A DNA stretch of 64,000 bases, from positions 22,369,564-22,433,563 of the forward strand of contig CAIIXF020000007.1 in assembly GCA_903813345.2 (NCBI GenBank), written 5' to 3'. This stretch comes from Owenia fusiformis (lineage: Eukaryota > Annelida > Polychaeta > Sabellida > Oweniidae). Of the stretch, positions 26,601 through 35,600 are shown piece after piece (positions within the stretch are counted from its first letter, which is position 1; the number at the start of each line of letters is the position of its first letter). The notes below the pieces were generated by a model. The model ran no database searches. It had not been told where the DNA came from and saw only the letters and a list, made by a program, of their open reading frames with translations. The position numbers and the translations under genes were made by a program.

Positions 26601-29600
26601 CGTCCTGGTTACAGTTTCTCCAAAAATGGGGCCTTTTTTGAAAATGAATTGCATTTTTAGGCTATTTCTTCATTGTTTAGGCCTAATCTTCATCATTTAG
26701 GCTCAGTCTTTATTTATTGTTTACATGTTTTTCAAATGTGCAATTTCAGGATGTTCCTGCGCTGTATGATGAAGCCCCCATCAATATTGCCTCCAGTATG
26801 ATCGACATTGCCTACGATTACACCAAGCGTAAGAATGTATTTCGGTTGACCACCTACAATGGATCAGAATTCCTGTTTCAAGCAGAAGATCAGGAGAGCA
26901 TGTTGTCATGGATACGAGCAATTCAAACAAACAACAATCCAGATAATGTGAGTTGCATAACAACTGTTGCCATGGTGATATGGTTGGATTCCACAATCAT
27001 ATCTCACAGAATGTTTACACGATTATACAATACTGTTCAAAGCAATACATACACAGTAGAATTCAAAATCTACAATTAACATATACTATGTACTGGTACA
27101 TATAATGAGTTGTGCATGATTAATGCCTAAGCTTTGTTTTCAAGTGCAGCTAGGGTAGTTTTGAACTGTATTGTGTGATTCCCCCTTTATCTCACATGCT
27201 TAAAATAACCAGGAATGTTTTTTTATTTTAGGTTTTCATTTCTCATCCAGTCATTTTCTTTAGTTAGCATGTCTCATGTGCTGTATGCCAGAGTGAAATT
27301 CTGTGCTACTACTTCCAAAAATATTTGATTACTTTGACTTGTATATTTTAAAGGGTCTTGTGCTTTGCGCAAAACTGAATCTATGATCCATGATTTAAAT
27401 GTTGATTTGAAAAGAGGCAATTGAATTTATTTATTTGAGATAAACTGAATATGGCAATATAACACTCCTTAAAAAAGTATAATTTTATTTATTTATTTAT
27501 TTATGTGGTACTTGGTGAAATAAAAGTGTATTTTCAACAGTCAAGACCCTTTAAACCTATGTTTAATACTGTATATATGATACTGTTTGGTGTATTCTGT
27601 GGTAGGTACTAGCATAACCTTGTCAATTGTTGAATCACTTTTTCAAGTAAATCTATATCTTCTTATATTACTTACAAGTGCTTTGCCCTATATACTTTCA
27701 TACTATGTCGGGTCTGTATTTCTCTCTGTATGTCAAAAGTCTTATGTATTATGTAAGTGGAAAAATTTAAATGTTGGATCCCTCAAATGATGTTAATCAC
27801 GAAAAGAATTTGCCTTTAATACTGTAGAGTCCCTTAAACTATTTAAACATCTATGTTTTCTATTGCATATGTTTTTTCCAACAGCTGTGTGGTAAAGTTC
27901 TGTACATGCATTTCTCTAGCTTACTTTTATAAAGAATTATTAAGATCAATAAAACAAATATTTTTACACAAATTTTTGAGAGATGATAAGGGGCCTGGAC
28001 CTTGGCAGCCTTTAATCCCCCTTTACAGGTATCCAGAAGGTATTGGGAAATAATTATACCTGTGCAGTATTCTTCTTTTTGAAGACCCCTTCACATCAGT
28101 ATGATAAATTATGTTCATTAAGACCTCTTCACACCAGCACGATACTTTATGTTGTGATTTTGGTCTGTGTTTGTTCTATATGGCTGGGTTTGCTTTGAAC
28201 AGGGTCCTGACAATGGTCAGCATGATGAGGCAGTAGGCAGCTGGAGCATAGCTAGCATATGGGGCAAATTTAAAAAATCAGTACAGGTAGTTTGTAAATG
28301 TTCTGCAATCTGTCCGTCTAATTGTCAACCGCATGCTAGCTTAGGATTGAGCAACATCGCTATCCTGGTTGCACCTGCATCCAATATTAGACGATAGTTG
28401 CCTCCTGATATTTCATTAGCTCATAACTTGCTGTTTTGTTGCCGTAACAATGTGCTACGCTGGTCTCATTTTGTTGTTTGTTTATCATTGCATAAAAGCT
28501 ATATACATGTTCCAAAAAACAATTATGGTAAACAGAGACCATAGTGGCATTTTATGGCATTATATGTTCTTAGCAATCTTAGATGTCGTGGGAATAGTCT
28601 GTCTAGCTTAAGTAGATGTTTTCTCATTAACGTTTAGAGAGCATTAATAATTTGCAGCATACATTTATATTTGGAAATTCCTTTACATAAATACAGCAAA
28701 GCCGTAGCCAGGAGGGGGTGCATAACCAATAAAAATAGATTTATTAGATAGAAGAAGAAAAGAACTTTAAAATGCTTTTTATTTGAAGCTTCTAGCTCAA
28801 TTTTGAAGGAGGTTACATCATTTTTGTAAAATTCAAAACAAACATTCAATTTTTTGGGGTTTCTTATGCCACGATTGCACCTCCCAGACTGAAAATCGGA
28901 TTTTTTTTGGCGATCCCCCTTACTGAAAGCTGGCTACGCCCCTGTACAGTGTACATTACATACAAGATATACATACATGTATGTTCATTAAAGCATTCAT
29001 ATGATGATTTGAGAAAAATACTTGTACACCATGAAGAAATATCTTAAAATTGTACAGAACTCATCATGCAGAACATTGCCTAACATTTTTGTAAATGATC
29101 TTATGGTTTTAAATAAAACGTAGACATGGGAATAGAAACTCTGCTTGTAATAATGATTTCTATACAGCAATTCTAACAAAAAAATTAATATTGTTATTTT
29201 GATTTGTTTTAGGTGTTCCCTTTGCCCCATGTTTCTTCCATAAGTTAATGCATGATTTTAGCAAAACAGTGCCCAATCCTTGCTTGTTCGAACCTGTATT
29301 GTTTTTGAAATACAAACCTTGACCCCTTTAGATGTGTACAGAGAATATCAAGCCCTAGAATGAGAATATTTTTGGTAGCAGTTTTGCATTGAGTTGCACT
29401 TTCATATTCAGTTTCTTTATTTTATTTTTACATCATTTAGCTACTCATCTCTTCATTCAAAAATCAACCAAAGAAAAAATGTAATTTGCATATCTATATT
29501 TCTAAGTTAAATAAAACAATTATCAGCTTGATTAATATTGACCCAAGAAGGTTTTCAATATGAATTTAAACTATAAACTTTGAAATGTATACATTAATTA

Positions 29601-32600
29601 TCAAAAAATTTGTACTAAAATATGACCCTTAAATTATTAACCCTTTTAGGTCTAAACAAGTGAATATTTTCATATTTTCCAGGAGAAGGGTGGAGTTAAC
29701 ACAGATTTGATAATCCGCAAGACAAATGCTGCAAATGAGAGTTGCCCACCGCCCCATATGCAAACTAAGTCACCACAAGTGTCTCACAAACCTACAAAAA
29801 AGACTCTTTCTACCTTGACCCTCAGGGCCAAGTCCCCTGGGGCTCACTCCCCTGCCCCCAAGCATAAGAAAAATGCCCCAGGTATTATTTGAAGTTCAAT
29901 ATGTATCAATCATCAACATTTTTCATCTTCATTAGCATCAGCTGAGTTTTTTTTAATTTGCCTTGAAGTATAAAGTAAGATATAAAACAAAACAAAACTT
30001 TTTTAAATCATTACCTTACTTAAAAACTGCAATAAGTTTGTGTAAATATGTTTACAATAAGTTTGTGTAAATATGTATACATTAAGTTTGTGTAAATATG
30101 TGCACAACATGTTGGTGTGAATATATGTGTGAATATATGTACAATAAGTTGGTGGAAATTAAGTTGGTGGAAATATGTGTACAATAAGTTGGTGGAAATA
30201 TGTGCTTTATAACTTTCAGACGAGTCTCCAAAAAGTAAGGAAACAAAGACCTGGAAAGGGAAGGTGGTGAAAAGTTTCAAAAGATTTGGTTCAAGTTCAT
30301 CTTCTGCAACTGTCGCAGAAGAGGAAGAGATCCAATACTCTGGCATGTTTGCTGTTCCCTTGGAGTTGTGTACACCTTCTCCTCTGAATGAGGTATATTG
30401 CACATTACTTACAATTCATGTAATGAGGATTTATATGTGTATCAAGCCAATGTAGAAAAATGGTAAATTTCCAATAAATTTTGTGTCAGATTATGTGATT
30501 ACTTGTGATTACTTTAAAAACATCTAAACCATGATAACATAACAGCTTGTCCATAATTATGAAGAAAAAATGACTAATTGTAATTCAATTGTAATTCAAT
30601 AATAACTGAAATAAAATAATTAAAAAAAATGATAACACCTGTAGTTCTATAGTTTTTAGGAATATACATGTACACATAATATTATTGCAGTTCATCCCTA
30701 TTGTTGTTCATATCTGTACAACAATTGTTGAGGCCAAGGGCCTGGAGACTGTGGGAATATACAGAGTACCTGGCAACAAGGCTGCAGTGAACAGTCTGGA
30801 GGAAGAACTAAATAGGGTAAGAACATGTATAATTGAAATGCGATGACTGTTGTTTTTGAAATTAACAGTGTAAAACCGTGTAATTATCAGCAATGACAGA
30901 TCTGTTTAAGTTGATGAGCAATAAAATTATAAATTGACATTTTTGGTCCACCTCTTCAATTAAAACAGATTCTTAGTAGCTCGGACAGAATTGACCAGGA
31001 TACGCTATTTTTGTTTATTTATATTAATTTTATATCTACAATGTAATAAAATCATAATTCTTATATGATATGTGACGTCACAATCGCTAGAACAATTGAT
31101 GTATGTATGACCGCTAAAACTCCTAAATGCAAATAGTTGTGTTTCTTGTCTGTTTATCACATTGGAGTCGTAACAAAGACCTCGATTTTATGATTTATGT
31201 CAAATATATGACCTCAAATTTTGTTCTGGCCATTGCCAAAGACCTCAATCGCTATGTGATTTCGGTCTTTTAACAATGAACAGCAACAATGAACAGAATA
31301 AAAATGTTGGTCATATATCACGCCATAAATCATTAAATCTCGGTATTTATTCCTTAAATATACCCTGCTTTTTGTAAATCTAATATATTATTTTATTATT
31401 TCAGGGTGTAGACCAATTGAACTTGGAGAACGAAAAATGGTTTGATGTAAATGTCATCAGTAGTCTCCTAAAATCTTTCCTCCGCAAACTGCCAGATCCC
31501 CTCATCACAGAAGGTATGTTGTTAATAGCGTGCATTGTTGTGAATAGGGTGCATTGTTGTGAATAGGGTGCATTGTTGAGCTAGATTTTTTCAATGCCAA
31601 ATCTTAAGAATTAATGCAATGTTGATGCAACGCCACTCTGAGGAGAAACCTGCCAATTCTAGAAATGTGGCCTCGATTTCTTCAAGATAACTCAATTGAA
31701 CCTGCTGCCATTTTGTTCCCTTGAAACTTGATGTGGGTGTCCATCATATACACAGTAATCATCCTAACAAATTTTATGCTTTGTGTCCAATGTTTTTTTA
31801 AATCAGAGCACAAATAAGTTGATGGCTTAAGACTTTCACTCTCCAGTCCCATAACCAATAGAAGAGAGTGTTGCATACCAGATACTGTACACCCTGTAAT
31901 TTTTGTGTGCTACTATATTTTGCACTTTTCGCAAGGTTTGAAAAATCACAAAAATGCGAAATATAATTGTGTTGGATATTAGCACAGTAACTATAAATTA
32001 AATCCAAGGCATGTTGGTTATAATAAATTTAATTTAATTTCAGATCTGTATCACTTGATGATTAATGCCAACCGCCTAGTTAAGCCAGAGAAGAGGATGT
32101 TACTATTGAAGAAACTTCTGCACGACCTTCCGGAACATCATTTCGAAACCCTCCAATTCCTTGCTGCTCATTTACATAAAATAGCAGACAATGGAGATTT
32201 AAATAAGGTGCATATTTTGTACTGTATATTGTGTTTAAAATCATTTTATTCAATTACGCAGTAATTATCACATATAGTCACAGTATAGTCCTTCATACAA
32301 ACCTTGAATAGTGATTGGATATGAACGTAACTCGGTTTATACAAGTTTGACAAAATGCTAATGGGTTTTCTGAACTCTACATATATGACAAACTAAAGAC
32401 CAGCTACATTTAGAGTCATTAAGATCAAAACTGTATACATTATTCAATTTCAGTCAAAGGGAGGGAGTTATTACTAATCACTGGTCTACAGGGTTACGAA
32501 AGAGGGTCTGGTATCTGGTGTTAAATCCAATGAATTTCATTATTGTTAATTGAAGTTTGGGAAACAATATGAGAATGTGTGATTTTGTACATTGATAAAT

Positions 32601-35600
32601 ATTTGACTAAGATATGTTTTGTGAATCTGCCAACTATTTCAACATGATATTTCTATATTCAGATGGATTCGCGGAACCTTGCCATTGTATTTGGTCCTAC
32701 AATCATACGAACCAATGATGAAGATGTGTTACTTATGGTTAGAGATATGTCTGATCAGTGTAAGATCATTGAGAGCATCATACAACATGTAAGTAGTCAT
32801 CTTTGCTAAATATACATGTAGAGCCAGAGCGACAGGCTTTACCTCTTGACTACCTGGAGTGACGAGAAATACTCGTCATCTTAGAAATGATTTTGAAACC
32901 CAGAGTGACGAGAAATATGTCACAATTTTTTTCACTAAAATTGCTCTTATTTGAACAGTGTTCAACCAATTTACACAAAAATTGTTTTAAAATGTGTATA
33001 AATGATCAGCTGCCATCTAATTTTACTAAGATGAGCATCTTAAGTTGTAGGTATGTAGTAAAATCTCAAAAGATGGCAAAAATGAAAAACTCTCTGGTTT
33101 CAACTGATTTAAGAGCCTGGGATTCAAGAGGTTAATTATAGAATCTTCATAAATATTCTTGGGCTAAAGGGCATTATTGCACAATGGTTATGAAATTAAG
33201 GCATGATTATTGAACCTTTAGGGCTTATTCTAGGCCCGAAGGCCATTATTGTACAATGGTTGTGTAATTCAGGCCTTATTTTAGCCCTAAGGCCATTATT
33301 GTACAATTGTTGTGTAATTCAGGGCTTCAGGCCTTATTCTAGCCATAAAACTATTATTGTACAATGTTTGTGTAATTCAGGCCTTATTTTAGCCCTCAAG
33401 GGCCCTAAAGGCCATTATTGTTCAATTGTTGTGTAATTCAGGCCTTATTTTAGCCCTAAGACTACAATTGTACAATGGTTGTGTAATTCAGGCCTTATTC
33501 TAGCCCTAAGACCATTATTGTACAATGGTTGAGTAATTCATGCCTGATTACAGTCCCTTCAGGCCTTATTGTAGGATCATAGGGCATAATTTTACAATGG
33601 TTTTGAAATTCAGGCTTTAAAATCAGCTGAAAAGTATCTTTCAGTATCAAAAATATTGATTTGTGACTGTCTTATGATCCTCAATACAAATACTATATAT
33701 GTAAAAATATGTATTTTGTAGAATGAGTGGTTCTTTAGTTCGTGGGATGTGGACAATGAGGTACCAGTTGACCTGGTAGCATCTGATCAACCTACAACTG
33801 ATGCCATAGCAAGGACAACTAGTGAAGAGGGTATGGCAGTTTTTTTCTTCTAAAATGTGTCTTAGTTCAAAATAATTGGAGATAAATGTAAAACTACTAA
33901 CTTGATATTTTAACCCATTATTACCAATTGTGGATTGTGACTTCATTTAACATTATTAAACCACAGTGAAACCTGTATATCTGAACACCGGTGTAATATG
34001 AACACTTCTCAATATGAACACTTCTCAATATAAATACTTCTCAATATGAAAACTTCTCAATATGAACACTTCTCAAAATAAATACTTCTCAATATGAACA
34101 CTTCTCAATATGAACACTTTCTCTTTGTTCCAATTTCCTAATATCCAATTGACTCCATTGTTTGGCAAACCTTGAAATGTGAATAGCTGCTATTCTGAAC
34201 ACTTTTGGCCAGTCCAAGTAGAATTCAGATTAGACAGATTTTAGTTTACATTGATAGTGTTATAAGTTTGTTCTGTTGTGAAAAGGACATATAAGTAAAA
34301 ATCAGTAGTTTGTGTAACATGAATTTATTTGCACTGTATTTTATCAAAACCATTAAAACATTAAAAATGATATTATTTTATTATGTTTTTCAGATCACGA
34401 TGAATCTCAGATTCGAACCAGGGATCTAGTGGCAAACATCATTTCGGCAGCCAATAAGAAGGTCACAGTGAAAGGAAAGAAAGATAGCACTCCGAGTCCA
34501 CCTGAAGAGACTGATGCGGACTGTGGGTTTAATGAACGTAACATAGACTTAGAAGTAAGCAGACGGAAGGACACCATCCAATTAAATGAGGTCAGCAGTT
34601 CAAGTTCCATCTCAGACTCTAAACCTGATGCCTCATCATCTAAGATAGAGATCAATGTAAAATCTTTGAGAGACGCAGCTCCTTCCTCAAGAGGAAGTAG
34701 TGCAGAAAAGGACGCTTTCTCGCACAAAAATACATACATTGATCCTGAAATTCCCTCTATTAATGTAAGGAGTTATTCTCATAGTTCGAGTGAATCACGA
34801 TCATCGTCGGTTGAAAATAATCTTGCCACCGTAAATGAGGAGACAGACCGTGAGCCATCTGGGAAATACTACGTTGCCAAATACCCCGGTATGAGTGATA
34901 AGGATAAATCTAAATCCTCTGAGGAAAATAGTCCAACAAGGGAACGAAACTCTGATGCCATGTACTTGAATAAGACTTATGGCAGTAATCAAATGATGCA
35001 AGATAGACTTCGGATGTTAGATCAAGAAAAAGAAGCTTTGAGGAAAAAGAACGAAGAGAGTAGAATTGAACATGAAAAGCGGGAACGTGAACGCCAAAAA
35101 ATAGAGGATGAACTGCAAAAAACCAAAATGGAACTAGAAAATGAGGAAAATGATATTGATTTGAAGAATTATACGAATAAACTCCGGAATAACTCGGATG
35201 ACGCTTCAGTTAGTTCAGATATTTCTACAACTTCCTCGGCTAATAATCCACTAACATTAAATGTTGGATTTACGACATCAGATTATTCTAGTGCAGCTTC
35301 TCCTACATTGACTGATGTTAAGTCTCCCTTACCTGCCACATCGGATTATTCCACATGTAATTCACTGAGTAGTGTCAGTACTGGGGAGCTAAAATCAGGC
35401 TCTCCTTCCGGCACTTATTTCCAACTTAGTTCAAAGGTCGATCATTCCAATAACAATGTCTTGCAATTAAAAGACTCTGAGTCAAAGCGTGGGAGGAGAT
35501 CACCACGACTTGTATCATCCAGCAGGAGTTGGTCATTCGATAGTACAGACTTTGATACGCAGAAAGTTGTAACGCAAGGCAATACTGCGAGACAACGGAG

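Noticed and set aside
29281-29300. GTTCGAACC-like sequence that could be a tRNA T arm
   Set aside because: The rest of the cloverleaf, including an anticodon arm and acceptor stem, cannot be built around it.
34407-34739. Antisense frames over the terminal ARHGAP exon (and antisense frames over the giant sacsin-like exon)
   Set aside because: They are shadows of long coding exons and show no domain or splice structure of their own.
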